In this document: positions 1-8,817 of the stretch, one piece after another | Layout: every line of letters begins with the position of its first letter | How positions within the stretch are numbered: position 1 is the stretch's first letter | Source: Campylobacter magnus | GTDB lineage: Bacteria; Campylobacterota; Campylobacteria; Campylobacterales; Campylobacteraceae | Direction: 5' to 3' | Assembly: GCF_028649595.1 (NCBI RefSeq) | Contig: NZ_JAQSLK010000008.1 | Span: 1-52,896 of the forward strand | Length of the DNA stretch: 52,896 nt | The notes under the pieces: model-generated | The model's input: only the letters and a program-made list of their open reading frames with translations | What the model was told of the DNA's origin: nothing | The model's database searches: none | Position numbers and translations under genes: made by a program

Positions 1-27
1 AACACGCTAAAATAATGAAATAATCAT

Positions 28-64
28 ATTTCAGCAAGGCTTTTCTCCAAAAGCGAGCTGAAAT
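28..64. terminator. Stem-loop, possible terminator of a gene left of the window
   Basis: An 8-bp outer stem (ATTTCAGC at 28-35 with GCTGAAAT at 57-64) encloses a second 6-bp stem (GCTTTT/AAAAGC) with a four-base CTCC loop. There is no clear T-run directly after it on either strand, so a terminator role is only a guess. Confidence 0.35.
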
Positions 65-315
65 TATACAAGTGCTTTGCTTAAAGTTTGATTAAAATTA
101 AAAAGTTTTTTTAAAAGTTTTTTTAAAAGTTTTTATGGAATTCTAAAATTGACTTAGGAATTATAGGTGGAATTCTAGAATTCCTAAGTAAAATTCTAGA
201 ATTGCTAAGTAAAATTCTAGAATTCCTAGAGTAAATTCTAGAAATACTAAGTAAAAATTCTAGAATTCCTAAATAAAAAATACCCCCTAACCCCTAAAAA
301 ACTCTAAAATTCTAG

Positions 316-321
316 TATAAT
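316..321 (+). promoter_or_regulatory. -10 box upstream of ubiD
   Basis: TATAAT lies 22 bases before the ubiD ATG, directly after a palindrome half-site (ATTCTAG). No -35 box is visible, as is usual for Campylobacter sigma-70 promoters. The preceding 200 bases are AT-rich. Confidence 0.5.
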
Positions 322-343
322 AACCCAAAATAAAAGGCTAAAA

Positions 344-2149
344 ATGAAAGACTACATAAAAATCCTACAAGAAAACAACCTACTAAAAGTGATTGATACG
401 CCCTGCTCTACTGAGCTTGAAATAGCGCATCTTAGCTATTTGGAGGTAAAAAAAACAGATTCAAAGGCTCTGCTTTTTACAAATCCTGTTGATAAAAATG
501 GCAAAAAGTATGAAATGCCTGTGCTTACAAATCTTTTTGGTTCACAGCGTGCTTTGGAGCTGATAATGGGCGCAAAGCCAGATGAAATCGCTGCTCGCAT
601 AGAAAAGCTGCTAAAACCAAAAAAGCCTGAGAGTTTCAGCCAAAAACTAGAATTGCTTAGCGAGTTAATAAAGCTAAAATCTGTACTGCCAAAGCGACTA
701 AAAAGCCGTGGCGAGTGCCAGCAGGTGGTAAAAAGTAAGATAAATCTCTACGAGCTGCCGATATTGCGCACTTGGGAGGGTGATGCAGCGCCCTTTATTA
801 CTATGGGGCAAGTATATACAAAAAGCCTAGATGGTAAGGCACACAATGTGGGCATGTACCGCTTGCAAGTTCACAGCCCTGATGAGCTTGGTATGCACTG
901 GCAGATTCACAAAGACGGTGCGCATTTTTTTCACCAATACGCAAAGGCTGGCAAGCCGATGCCAGTTTCAGTAGCCATAGGCGGCGATCCATTATATATC
1001 TGGTGTGCTCAAGCGCCGCTTCCAAAAGATGTCTTTGAGCTGCTTTTATACGGCTTTATCCGTGAAAAAAATGCTAGACTTGTGAAGTCTATCACAAACG
1101 ATATTTATATCCCAAATGACGCTGATGTCGTAATAGAGGGCTTTGTAGATACTACGCAAGCCCTTATTGAAGGGCCTTTTGGCGATCATACTGGCTTTTA
1201 CACGCCTGCTGAGCCCTTTGCTGTGATGAAAGTAAGCAAAATCACGCAGAAGAAAAATCCTATTTTTTACGCCACAGTCGTGGGTAAGCCACCACTAGAA
1301 GATAAATACTTTGGTGGTGCTACTGAGCGAATTTTTTTGCCACTTTTAAAGACTAGTGTGCCAGATCTAATTGATTATAAAATGCCTGAAAATGGCGTGT
1401 TTCACAATCTAATCTTGGCAAAATTTGCCGCTGCTTACCCAGCACACGCCCAGCAAATCGCTCATGCTTTTTGGGGTGTCGGGCAAATGAGCTTTGTAAA
1501 GCACGCTATTTTTGTAGGTAGCGACGCACCTGCGCTTGATGATTATAGCGCATTTTGCGAGTATGTTCTCTCGCGCATTTCGCCTGCTTCACTACTAATA
1601 ACTAGCGGTGTTTGCGACCAGCTAGACCACGCTAGTCCTAATGCCTGTTTTGGCGGTAAGCTTGGCGTGGATGCAAGCGTGGATACAAGCACGCCTGCGC
1701 CGACTTTGCTTAGCGATGATGAGCTTCTCATAAAATTCCAAAAAATCAGCTCAGAGATTTTGGCTTTGCGCCAGATTTTTACACACACAAAAAACCCTAT
1801 AACTATGATAAAAACGCTAAAAACTGCGCCTTTAAAAGAGCTTTTTAAAAGGCTTTTGGCGTTTAAAGAGCATTTTAAAATTCTCATTTTTTTAGATAGC
1901 GATGCTAGACTAGAAAATCATTATATGAATGTTTGGCGTATAACAAATAATATTGACGCCCAGCGTGATATTTTTATAAACGGCGAGCAAATCGGCATTG
2001 ATGCTACAGCTAAAAATGCCCTTGATGGTTATGAGAGGCAGTGGCCGCAAATGACTAATTGCACGCGCTCAGTCATTGATGAGCTTATTAAAAAAGGGCT
2101 TTTAGATAGCAATAGTGAGTTTTTTGAAAAATTTGAGATTTTTGGCTAG
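344..2149 (+). CDS. ubiD: UbiD-family decarboxylase
   Basis: This is a full-length (601 aa) UbiD-family (de)carboxylase. The family uses prenylated FMN, made by UbiX, to decarboxylate aromatic or unsaturated acids. The diagnostic EGPFGDHTG segment with its catalytic glutamates is at residues 276-284, and IGGDPLYIW near residue 217 is also typical. Campylobacterota make menaquinone by the futalosine route, so this protein more likely serves a late menaquinone decarboxylation than ubiquinone synthesis; that is inference. The start is ATG with a weak AAAGG upstream. It is monocistronic by layout: a TATAAT lies 22 bases upstream and a palindrome-filled gap follows before the ZIP gene. No ubiX is present in the window. 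Confidence 0.93.
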   Translation: MKDYIKILQENNLLKVIDTPCSTELEIAHLSYLEVKKTDSKALLFTNPVDKNGKKYEMPVLTNLFGSQRALELIMGAKPDEIAARIEKLLKPKKPESFSQKLELLSELIKLKSVLPKRLKSRGECQQVVKSKINLYELPILRTWEGDAAPFITMGQVYTKSLDGKAHNVGMYRLQVHSPDELGMHWQIHKDGAHFFHQYAKAGKPMPVSVAIGGDPLYIWCAQAPLPKDVFELLLYGFIREKNARLVKSITNDIYIPNDADVVIEGFVDTTQALIEGPFGDHTGFYTPAEPFAVMKVSKITQKKNPIFYATVVGKPPLEDKYFGGATERIFLPLLKTSVPDLIDYKMPENGVFHNLILAKFAAAYPAHAQQIAHAFWGVGQMSFVKHAIFVGSDAPALDDYSAFCEYVLSRISPASLLITSGVCDQLDHASPNACFGGKLGVDASVDTSTPAPTLLSDDELLIKFQKISSEILALRQIFTHTKNPITMIKTLKTAPLKELFKRLLAFKEHFKILIFLDSDARLENHYMNVWRITNNIDAQRDIFINGEQIGIDATAKNALDGYERQWPQMTNCTRSVIDELIKKGLLDSNSEFFEKFEIFG

Positions 2150-2333
2150 GGGATTTTTAATCTAGAATTCCTACTTATAGAATTCTTGCTTCTAGAATTC
2201 CTACTTAAAATTTGCTAGGAATTCTAGATGATATTTAGGGAATTCTAGAATAATTTAATAATAATTTTTACTAAAAACTTAAAAATTCTATTTATTTTTG
2301 CTAGAATTCAGCTTAAAAAAAACAAGGAATTTT
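2150..2333. repeat. Palindrome cluster between ubiD and the ZIP gene
   Basis: This 184-bp gap holds about six copies or half-copies of the TAGGAATTCTAGAATTCCTA family (for example at 2161-2171, 2200-2210, 2216-2227, 2240-2251 and 2300-2310). The last half-site overlaps an upstream in-frame TTG that would otherwise look like a start for the ZIP gene. Confidence 0.85.
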
Positions 2334-3218
2334 ATGAATTTTGCTTTTAATGATATTTTATTTGCCTTTTTGCTAGCGATTTTTGCAGGGGCTAGCACTT
2401 GCGCTGGGGCTGCGATTGCCTTTTTTAGCAAGCAAGATAGCACAAAAATGCTCTCAGCCGGACTTGGATTTTCGGCTGGTGTGATGGTATATCTTAGCTT
2501 TGTAGAGCTTTTGCCAGCATCTATAAAAGAGTTTAGCAAACTAAGCCAAAACGGCGAAATAATTGCGCTTTTTATCTTTTTTGCCTCAATGCTCGCCTGT
2601 ATTTTTATAGATAAAGTCGTGCCTGATGATGTAAATCCGCACGAAATAGAAGCACCTGAGGCGTATTGCGAGCTTAGATTTTGCTATTTAAAGGATAGAG
2701 AACTTCACATCGCAAAGCAAAAAGCAGCTCTTGCCCAAAATAATGCGCCAGCTAGTAATAAAGCACTGCGCCGCACCGGCATTTTCACAGCTTTTGCGAT
2801 TGCGCTGCACAATTTCCCTGAGGGCTTTGCGACCTTTGCTAGTGGCTTAGAGAGCATAAAGCTTGGTGTGGTCGTAGCCATAGCAGTGGCAATTCACAAT
2901 ATCCCTGAGGGCGTAGCTGTGAGCCTGCCGATTTACCACGCAACCGGACAAAAGCGCAAGGCTTTTATTTTCGCAGCTCTCTCAGGTCTTGCTGAGCCAC
3001 TTGGCGCACTTGTAGGGGCGCTGCTGATTTTGCCGCTTTTTGGGGCGTCTGCTGTGGCGGTGAGCTTTGCTCTCGTGGCTGGGGTGATGATTTTTATTAG
3101 CTTTGATGAGCTTTTTCCAGTAGCAAAGGCTTATGCTAGCGGACATGAGTGCCTTTATGGACTTATTGCTGGTATGGCTGTGATGGCATTTAGCTTGAAG
3201 TTTTTATCGCTGATTTAG
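2334..3218 (+). CDS. zupT: ZIP-family metal transporter (ZupT-like)
   Basis: An inner-membrane divalent-metal importer of the ZIP family, probably taking up Zn2+ and perhaps Fe2+ or Mn2+. From the chosen ATG it is 294 aa with about eight membrane segments. Both family signature helices are visible, HNFPEG near residue 159 and HNIPEG near residue 188, whose His and Glu residues bind metal. A hydrophilic loop with DDVNPHEIEAPEAY lies between the early helices. An in-frame TTG 36 bases upstream is open, but AAGGA sits just before the ATG at 2334 and the upstream stretch is only repeat sequence, so the ATG is preferred. A G-rich 3' element starts immediately after the stop. Confidence 0.9.
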   Translation: MNFAFNDILFAFLLAIFAGASTCAGAAIAFFSKQDSTKMLSAGLGFSAGVMVYLSFVELLPASIKEFSKLSQNGEIIALFIFFASMLACIFIDKVVPDDVNPHEIEAPEAYCELRFCYLKDRELHIAKQKAALAQNNAPASNKALRRTGIFTAFAIALHNFPEGFATFASGLESIKLGVVVAIAVAIHNIPEGVAVSLPIYHATGQKRKAFIFAALSGLAEPLGALVGALLILPLFGASAVAVSFALVAGVMIFISFDELFPVAKAYASGHECLYGLIAGMAVMAFSLKFLSLI

Positions 3219-3250
3219 GTTTTTTGGGGGTTAGGGGGTATTTTTTTACT
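3219..3250 (+). other. G-rich 3' element after the ZIP gene
   Basis: GGGGGTTAGGGGGTATTTT within a T-rich context begins 3 bases after the stop codon on the coding strand. It is followed directly by a palindrome copy. It is one of eight copies in the window, and the seven internal ones lie 3' of a gene in this orientation. Confidence 0.8.
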
Positions 3251-3763
3251 TAGGAATTCTAGAATTTTACTTGGAATTCTAGAATTCCCCACTATGTCAT
3301 CCCCCAGCTTGACTGGGGGATCTCTAGGGAATTCTAAAATTCCGTCATTGCGAGCGAAGCGAAGCAATCTCTAGGAATTCTAAATTTATTCTTAGGAATT
3401 CCAGAATTCCCTACTATGTCATCCCCCAGTTTGACTGGGGGATCTCTATGGAATTCTAAATTTATTTGTGATGAGATCATCGGGTCAAGTCGGGGGATGA
3501 CACACTAACACGCAAGGCAGGGGATGACGGAATTTTAGACGAAATTTTGAATGAGATTGCTTCGCTTCGCTCGCAATGACGGCGATTTAATGGGATTGCT
3601 CCCTCTACTTTGCTCTCTCGCAATGACGGAATTTTAGAATTCCCTAGAGATCACTCAGTCAAGCTGGGGAATGACACAAGACTTAGGAATTCAAGTTTAG
3701 GAAGTCTAGTTTGGGAAGTCTAGTTTGGGAATTCAAGTTTAGGAATTCTAGAATTCCTAAAAT
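3251..3763. repeat. Intergenic repeat cluster between two convergent genes
   Basis: No gene. It contains many TAGGAATTCTAGAATTCCTA copies plus two other dispersed families in both orientations: TCATCCCCC...GGGGGATCTC at 3295-3325 and 3416-3447, inverted at 3470-3503 and 3655-3676; and CATTGCGAGCGAAGCGAAGC at 3344-3371, inverted at 3553-3582 and, in a diverged form, 3593-3629. Each unit is itself partly self-complementary, so the convergent ZIP and uvrB transcripts would be highly structured here. Confidence 0.85.
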
Positions 3764-3790
3764 AAAAGACACCCCCTGACCCCCAGAAAA
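3764..3790 (-). other. G-rich 3' element after uvrB
   Basis: On the minus strand this reads TTTTCTGGGGGTCAGGGGG and then a T-rich stretch and a palindrome. It lies about 28 bases past the uvrB stop codon, G-rich on the coding strand like the other copies, with one base change (TCA for TTA). Confidence 0.75.
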
Positions 3791-3817
3791 GCCAAGCGAA
3801 CTTATTTAATAAGTTCA

Positions 3818-5809
3818 TTATAGATCCTTTAATTTTTTTATCTCTTCTCTAAGAGCAATTGCCTTTTCAAACTCTAAGTTTTTTGCCGCCTCTAACATCT
3901 GCGCACGCAGTTCTTTTATGATTTTTGCTCGCTCGCTAGCTGGCATTTTTTCAAGTTTTTTAGCCTTATTATATAGTGGCTCGTTTGCCTCGTCGTGTAG
4001 GCTTTCTTCTATACTTCTAGCCACGCTTTTTGGGATGATTCCATGCGCTTTGTTATACTCATCTTGAATCTTGCGGCGGCGCAGAGTTACATCCATAGCT
4101 TCTTTCATGCTTTTTGTGATTTTATTGGCAAAAAGCAGCACCTTTCCATGCTCGTTTCTAGCAGCCCTGCCCATGGTTTGGATTAGCGAAGTAGTTGAGC
4201 GCAAAAAGCCCTCTTTATCAGCGTCCATGACAGCTACGAGTGCGACCTCTGGCAGATCAAGCCCTTCGCGCAAAAGATTTATTCCTATTAGTATATCATA
4301 CTCGCCACGCCGCAGCCCTCTTATTAGCTCGTTTCTCTCAATTGCGTCAATGTCTGAGTGCATATACCGCACTTTAAGACCAAGCTCTAAATAATACTTG
4401 CTTAGCTCTTCTGCCATTTTTTTAGTTAGTGTGGTAATTAGCACGCGATTACCTGCTTCTATTACCTTTTTTGCTCTATCATATAGCACTTCAACTTGAT
4501 TATCACTTGGTATTACTTCAATCTCTGGATCTAAAAGTCCAGTAGGACGCAAAATCTGCTCGTAGATGTGTGGGCTAGAAAGTTCTAGCTCATATTCATT
4601 TGGCGTAGCTGAGACAAAGAGAAAATGCGCCTTTTTGTTTATAAACTCATCAAACATCAAAGGGCGGTTATCCAAGGCACTTGGCAAGCGAAAGCCGTAT
4701 TCAACCAGCACTTCTTTGCGGCTTCTATCGCCAGCAAACATACCCCTAAACTGCGGCAAGCTCACATGGCTTTCATCAACAATTACTAGATAAGGGCGGT
4801 CTTTTACTTCATAATAATCAAACATCGAATATGGCGTCTCTCCAGCCTTTTGCCCTGTTAAATAGCGTGCGTAGTTTTCGATTCCTTTTGTCATGCCAGT
4901 AGCTTTTAGCATTTCAAGATCAAACTCCACTCTTTGCTTTAAGCGTTGGTATTCTACTAAGCGATTTTCTTTTTGATAGAATTCCAAACGCTCATCAAGT
5001 TCTTTTTCTATCTCTTTTATAGCTGATTTTAGGCGATTTTCACCCACGATAAACTGGCTTGTAGCATATAGAGTAAATTTGCTCAAATCCCTAGTTTTTT
5101 TGCCAGTAATAGCATCTATGTGATACATACTCTCTATCTCATCGCCAAAAAACTCTAAGCGCAGCACTTCATCATTAAAATACGCTGGATAAATATCCAC
5201 CACATCGCCATTTACCCTAAAATCTCCCCTATCAAAATACGCATCATTGCGCTTATAGCCCATATCTACTAGCTTTAAGAGTAGTTCTTTTTGGCAGTAG
5301 TGCTGCGAAAGCTCTAAAAATAGCACCATTCCTTGATACTCAGCTGGATTGCCTAGGCCGTAGTTTGCTGAGACTGAGGCGATTACTATCACATCATCAA
5401 AGCTAAGTAAATTTGCTGTGGCTGAGAGCCGCAGGCGTTCTAATTCGTCGTTTATTGCGCTGTCTTTTTCTATAAAAAGATCCTGCCTTGGGATATAAGC
5501 CTCTGGCTGATAATAGTCGTAGTAGCTGATGAAATACTCCACATGATTTTTGCTAAAAAAGCCCTTAAACTCGCTATATAATTGCGCTGCTAGGCTTTTG
5601 TTGTGCGTCATTATGAGTGTTGGCATGCCAAGCTCTTTTATCACATTTGCCATGGTAAAGGTCTTGCCAGAGCCAGTTACGCCTAAAAGCGTGGTGTATT
5701 TTGCCCCAGCTTTTATTGCGCTTACAATGCCTTTTATCGCAGCAGCTTGGTCGCCTGAGGGCTTAAATTTACTAGTTAATTCAAAAATACTTTCATTACT
5801 TTTTTTCAC
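3818..5809 (-). CDS. uvrB: UvrABC system protein B
   Basis: The damage-verification helicase of nucleotide excision repair. UvrA hands it to the lesion and it recruits UvrC. At 663 aa it is full length. Visible landmarks are the Walker A motif GVTGSGKT near residue 43, the [12 protein letters not shown] beta-hairpin region, VDESH (motif II), the helicase motifs ending in QTMGRAARN, and a C-terminal UVR motif ([14 protein letters not shown]) that contacts UvrC. The start is GTG; no later ATG is available before the conserved FELTSKF stretch. The ribosome site is weak. It is transcribed away from the small-gene/priA cluster through a 109-bp divergent gap. Confidence 0.97.
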   Translation of the reverse strand: MKKSNESIFELTSKFKPSGDQAAAIKGIVSAIKAGAKYTTLLGVTGSGKTFTMANVIKELGMPTLIMTHNKSLAAQLYSEFKGFFSKNHVEYFISYYDYYQPEAYIPRQDLFIEKDSAINDELERLRLSATANLLSFDDVIVIASVSANYGLGNPAEYQGMVLFLELSQHYCQKELLLKLVDMGYKRNDAYFDRGDFRVNGDVVDIYPAYFNDEVLRLEFFGDEIESMYHIDAITGKKTRDLSKFTLYATSQFIVGENRLKSAIKEIEKELDERLEFYQKENRLVEYQRLKQRVEFDLEMLKATGMTKGIENYARYLTGQKAGETPYSMFDYYEVKDRPYLVIVDESHVSLPQFRGMFAGDRSRKEVLVEYGFRLPSALDNRPLMFDEFINKKAHFLFVSATPNEYELELSSPHIYEQILRPTGLLDPEIEVIPSDNQVEVLYDRAKKVIEAGNRVLITTLTKKMAEELSKYYLELGLKVRYMHSDIDAIERNELIRGLRRGEYDILIGINLLREGLDLPEVALVAVMDADKEGFLRSTTSLIQTMGRAARNEHGKVLLFANKITKSMKEAMDVTLRRRKIQDEYNKAHGIIPKSVARSIEESLHDEANEPLYNKAKKLEKMPASERAKIIKELRAQMLEAAKNLEFEKAIALREEIKKLKDL

Positions 5810-5872
5810 GGGAATTCTACTTTTTATGCTAAAATTTTAGATAATTTTAGCAAAATTTTCGTTTTTTTATGC

Positions 5873-5878
5873 TAGAAT
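5873..5878 (+). promoter_or_regulatory. -10 box for the small-gene/priA cluster
   Basis: TAGAAT preceded by GC lies in the divergent gap, 40 bases before the ATG at 5919, with T-rich sequence upstream. Two TAAAAT boxes on the opposite strand (around 5836-5851) may serve uvrB. The gap holds no full palindrome copy. Confidence 0.45.
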
Positions 5879-5918
5879 ACGCCCTATTTTTTTAAAAAAT
5901 CCACAAAAAGGCTACATA

Positions 5919-6146
5919 ATGGAAGAAAAAGTGCTAAACACACTGACATCAAAAGTAACTGAACTAATGCAAAAATACCAAGAAATGTGCGATGCAAACG
6001 ATGCTTTGCGCAACGAACTAGTAAGCGCAAAAGCCCAAAACGAGGCAAAAAGCAATCAAATCGCACGCCTAGAAGAAGAGCTTAACAAACATCATAACGA
6101 AAGCGACGACCTACTAAAACAAGTAGAAGCTGTCCTTGGTAAATAG
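5919..6146 (+). CDS. Small coiled-coil protein (ZapB-like)
   Basis: A 75-aa soluble protein that is nearly all heptad-patterned helix (leucines and hydrophobics spaced through residues 6-70, with charged flanks). It carries no catalytic motif. Size and composition resemble ZapB-type division coiled coils, and the next gene looks ZapA-like, so a division-linked role is a reasonable guess but not shown. An AAAAGG precedes the ATG. It lies 8 bases before the next gene. From memory, C. jejuni also has a small gene of this kind between uvrB and priA. Confidence 0.8.
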   Translation: MEEKVLNTLTSKVTELMQKYQEMCDANDALRNELVSAKAQNEAKSNQIARLEEELNKHHNESDDLLKQVEAVLGK

Positions 6147-6154
6147 GTAAAAAA

Positions 6155-6382
6155 ATGAGAGAAATCACGCTAACTATCAGCAAAAAAGATTACACAGTCA
6201 GGCTTGATGATGACTTTGCAGAGGCTTTGGAGCGTGATATATCAAATCTTTTAGGTGGCAAGACTAACTTTGAGGTAAAAGACCTGCTTTTTGCCTTTAT
6301 GAAAAAATGTCAAGACCAGTATGAAAACGATAAGCGTATGAATAACATGGTAAATCACCTAAGCAAGACATTAAATGTATAA
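6155..6382 (+). CDS. Small ZapA-like protein
   Basis: 75 aa. The beginning, ITLTISKKDYTVRLDDDF, has the alternating pattern of the beta strands in ZapA, which in other bacteria bundles FtsZ filaments; a helical stretch follows (residues 40-70). It is shorter than typical ZapA, so the match is tentative. It follows the coiled-coil gene by 8 bases and precedes the pseudopilin gene by 12, so all three are probably one transcript. Confidence 0.7.
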   Translation: MREITLTISKKDYTVRLDDDFAEALERDISNLLGGKTNFEVKDLLFAFMKKCQDQYENDKRMNNMVNHLSKTLNV

Positions 6383-6394
6383 AAAGGGGCTAAG

Positions 6395-6793
6395 ATGAAA
6401 AAAGCATTTACAATGGTTGAGCTGATTTTTGTCATCGTTATACTAGGTATTCTCGCTATGGTGGCTCTACCACGCCTAGCAGGCAGTAAAAAAGATGCTG
6501 AAATAACAAGAGCAAAAGCCGAAATCGCTGCTATCAGATCTGCTATACAAACCTATCGTGGCGCAAATCTACTAGCTCAAAAGGGCAGCGGCTATCCTGA
6601 AAAACTAGATAAGAAAACAATAGAAGAGATCACAAACGGCACAAAACTAAGTGAGAAATATTGGAGTGTGAGCGAGGGCGGCAATGAACTTTATCTTACA
6701 ATTGGTGAAACAATTACTTTTACTTACGATAAAACCAAAGGAAGCCTTACTTGCCAAGCCTCTGATACTTTGTGCGAAAAAATAGAGAAGTAA
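6395..6793 (+). CDS. Type IV pilin-like protein (pseudopilin)
   Basis: 132 aa with a type III prepilin signal. MKKA is followed by FTMVELIFVIVILGILAMVA, which has the conserved Glu at +5 and a hydrophobic N-terminal helix. The residue before the cleavage site is Ala, not the usual Gly, which would be a departure if cleavage is there. The globular part carries two cysteines near the end (LTCQASDTLCEK), a likely disulfide. In Campylobacter such pseudopilins belong to the type II secretion-like DNA uptake machine, so this may be a competence protein. RBS AAGGGG precedes the ATG; 12 bases separate it from the ZapA-like gene. Confidence 0.85.
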   Translation: MKKAFTMVELIFVIVILGILAMVALPRLAGSKKDAEITRAKAEIAAIRSAIQTYRGANLLAQKGSGYPEKLDKKTIEEITNGTKLSEKYWSVSEGGNELYLTIGETITFTYDKTKGSLTCQASDTLCEKIEK

Positions 6794-6888
6794 AGGAATT
6801 CTAGATTTTTACCGTACCTTGACTCTAAACTTTGCTAGGAATTCTAGAATTCCTAGCAAAAATCTCAAAAAAAATATGGAATTCTAGT

Positions 6889-8817
6889 TTGTTTTACTAC
6901 GAAATCATCATAACCGCTCACGCCCTAGCCCCACTTACTTACAGCTGTAAGCGCGAGCTAGAGCCTTTTAGCGAAGTTCTAGTAGAGCTTGGCAATAAGC
7001 AAAAAAAAGGCTATGTTTATAAGCAAGTGGGTAAACCAAGCTTTAAATGCAAAGAAATACTAAGCCAAACTGACTTTTATCTCACAGCCATGCAAATACA
7101 GCTTTTAGAGTTTATTGCAAGTTATTATTCTAGCGAACTAGGCGTGGCAGCAGGGCTTTTTGAGCCTTTTTGTGAGAGCAAAAATATTTTAGATAGCGAG
7201 TTTGCTGGTGATTTTAGCGCTTTGCCAGAACTAAGCGAGCTACAAAACAAAGCCCTTGATTTTAGCCTAAAAAACGATGTTAGCCTTATTTTTGGCGATA
7301 CTGGCAGCGGCAAAAGTGAAATCTACATAAGCGCAATAGCAAAAACCCTAAAAACAGGCAAGCAAGCCCTACTTCTCATGCCTGAAATCGCCCTAACCCC
7401 ACAAATGCAAAAACGCCTAGAAAAATACTTTAGCCAAGGCGTGGGGCTGTGGCATAGCAAAATCGCAAAAGGCAAAAAAGAAAGGATTTTAAAGGATTTT
7501 ATGAGCGGCAAAGTCCGCCTAATAGCAGGTGCTCGCTCGGCTCTTTTTTTGCCATTTACAAACCTTGGGCTAATAATAGTAGATGAAGAACACGACGAGA
7601 GCTACAAAAACGCTAGCAAGCCTTGCTATAACGCAAGAGATTTGGCAATCTGGCTGGCTAAAAATAGCAAAAAATCTAGAATTCCTAGCAAAAAAGAACT
7701 TAGCGCAGAAAATTCTAGAATTCCTAGTAGCTTAGATTATGATTTTGAAGGCATTCGCACTATTTTAGGTTCAGCTACGCCAAGTGTGGTAAGCTATCAC
7801 AAAATTCCACATTTTCGCCTAAAAGGCACCTTTTTTACCTCAAGCAAAGAGTTTCTTTTTGACCACTCGCCGCTAGGGCTTTCGAATATGATTATTTCGC
7901 ATTTAGCAGCTGTTTTGGAGGCAAAAAAACAAGCCGTGATTTTTTTGCCAACTCGTGGCAATTTTAAGGTGCTGCTTTGTAAGGACTGTGGCAAAAGCTT
8001 TAGCTGTCCCTTTTGCGCTGTAAACATGAGCCTACACAAAAATGCAAATGCTCTTAAATGCCACTATTGCGGCTTTAGCTCGCCTTTGCCTAGCTCATGC
8101 GAGCACTGCGGTGGCTCAGTGCTACAAAGCCAAAAAATCGGTACCAGCGAGCTAAAACTCATGCTAGAATCAGCTCTACCAAAGGCAAAAATAGCAAAGT
8201 TTGATAGAGATGAGATAACCACAGCAAAAAAGCTTGAAACTTTGCTAAAAGACTTTAACGATGGCAAAATCGATATCTTGGTTGGCACGCAAATGCTAAG
8301 TAAGGGGCATGATTATCACAATGTAGAACTTGCTGTTATTTTGGGGCTTGATGAGCATTTGGCGCATGCTGATTTTAGAGCTAGTGAAAAGACCTTAGCA
8401 CTTGCTATGCAAATAGCAGGCAGAGCTGGCAGAGCAAGCCACGGCAAGGTCATCATCCAGACCGCCCAGCAAGAGTTTTTTAAGCCGTATTTAAGCGACT
8501 TTGAGCTTTTTATAAAAGATGAGTTAGAGCTTAGAGAGCCTTTATATCCGCCCTTTGCTAGGCTCTCTCGCATTCTCATCTCGCACGCAAACGAGCAAAA
8601 AGCAGCTAGGATTACAGAGCAGATTTTAGCCCAGCTAAAAAGCATAGAAAACCTTGAAATCATCGGTCACGGCAAGGCCTCTATAGCCTACATCGCTAGT
8701 AAGTTTCGCTACTATATTTTGCTGCGCGCTCACTCTCACAGCCCACTTTTAAAAGCTGGAAATATCGCCCTAGCCTATGGCGCTACTGCTGATATTGATC
8801 CATTTAATTTTAATTAA
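6889..8817 (+). CDS. priA: Primosomal replication-restart helicase PriA
   Basis: The 3'-to-5' helicase that restarts collapsed forks. From the chosen TTG it is 642 aa, starting LFYYEIIITAHALAPLTY, which matches the usual PriA start. Visible: Walker A GDTGSGKS, motif II DEEH, motif III LGSATPS, and a zinc-binding block of CxxC pairs (CKDCGKSFSCPFC, CHYCGF, CEHCGG). The open frame reaches back to 6832, but that part is only repeat-derived sequence; a GGA lies 8 bases before the TTG. Two palindrome copies are translated in frame at 7675-7689 and 7711-7727 (giving SRIPS and NSRIPS), forming an extra linker of about 25 residues between motifs II and III. Confidence 0.95.
   Translation: MFYYEIIITAHALAPLTYSCKRELEPFSEVLVELGNKQKKGYVYKQVGKPSFKCKEILSQTDFYLTAMQIQLLEFIASYYSSELGVAAGLFEPFCESKNILDSEFAGDFSALPELSELQNKALDFSLKNDVSLIFGDTGSGKSEIYISAIAKTLKTGKQALLLMPEIALTPQMQKRLEKYFSQGVGLWHSKIAKGKKERILKDFMSGKVRLIAGARSALFLPFTNLGLIIVDEEHDESYKNASKPCYNARDLAIWLAKNSKKSRIPSKKELSAENSRIPSSLDYDFEGIRTILGSATPSVVSYHKIPHFRLKGTFFTSSKEFLFDHSPLGLSNMIISHLAAVLEAKKQAVIFLPTRGNFKVLLCKDCGKSFSCPFCAVNMSLHKNANALKCHYCGFSSPLPSSCEHCGGSVLQSQKIGTSELKLMLESALPKAKIAKFDRDEITTAKKLETLLKDFNDGKIDILVGTQMLSKGHDYHNVELAVILGLDEHLAHADFRASEKTLALAMQIAGRAGRASHGKVIIQTAQQEFFKPYLSDFELFIKDELELREPLYPPFARLSRILISHANEQKAARITEQILAQLKSIENLEIIGHGKASIAYIASKFRYYILLRAHSHSPLLKAGNIALAYGATADIDPFNFN

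Larger units (their letters stand above)
1..343. repeat. Left-edge intergenic region with 21-bp palindrome array
   Basis: No gene is seen here. A strong stem-loop lies at 28-64 (ATTTCAGC ... GCTGAAAT outside, GCTTTT/AAAAGC inside). At 99-135 there is an AAAAGTTTTTTT tract repeated about three times. At 172-270 five copies of ATTCTAGAATTCCTAAGTAAA start at 172, 193, 214, 235 and 257, a period of 21-22 bp. At 275-300 a C-rich element (TACCCCCTAACCCC) is the reverse complement of the G-rich 3' element seen elsewhere, so it probably belongs to a minus-strand gene left of the window. The ubiD promoter follows. Confidence 0.85.

Noticed and set aside
172-270. CRISPR-like array
   Set aside because: The 21-bp units are contiguous with no unique spacers, and no cas genes are present.
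2298-2333. Upstream TTG start for the ZIP transporter
   Set aside because: It lies in a repeat half-site and has no ribosome site, whereas AAGGA precedes the ATG at 2334.
3219-3250. Canonical G-quadruplex with four runs of three or more G
   Set aside because: Only two G5 runs are present; at most a weak two-layer or two-molecule quadruplex is possible.
4071-4394. Plus-strand frame opposite uvrB
   Set aside because: Shadow frame within conserved helicase motifs of uvrB; no ribosome site or family features.
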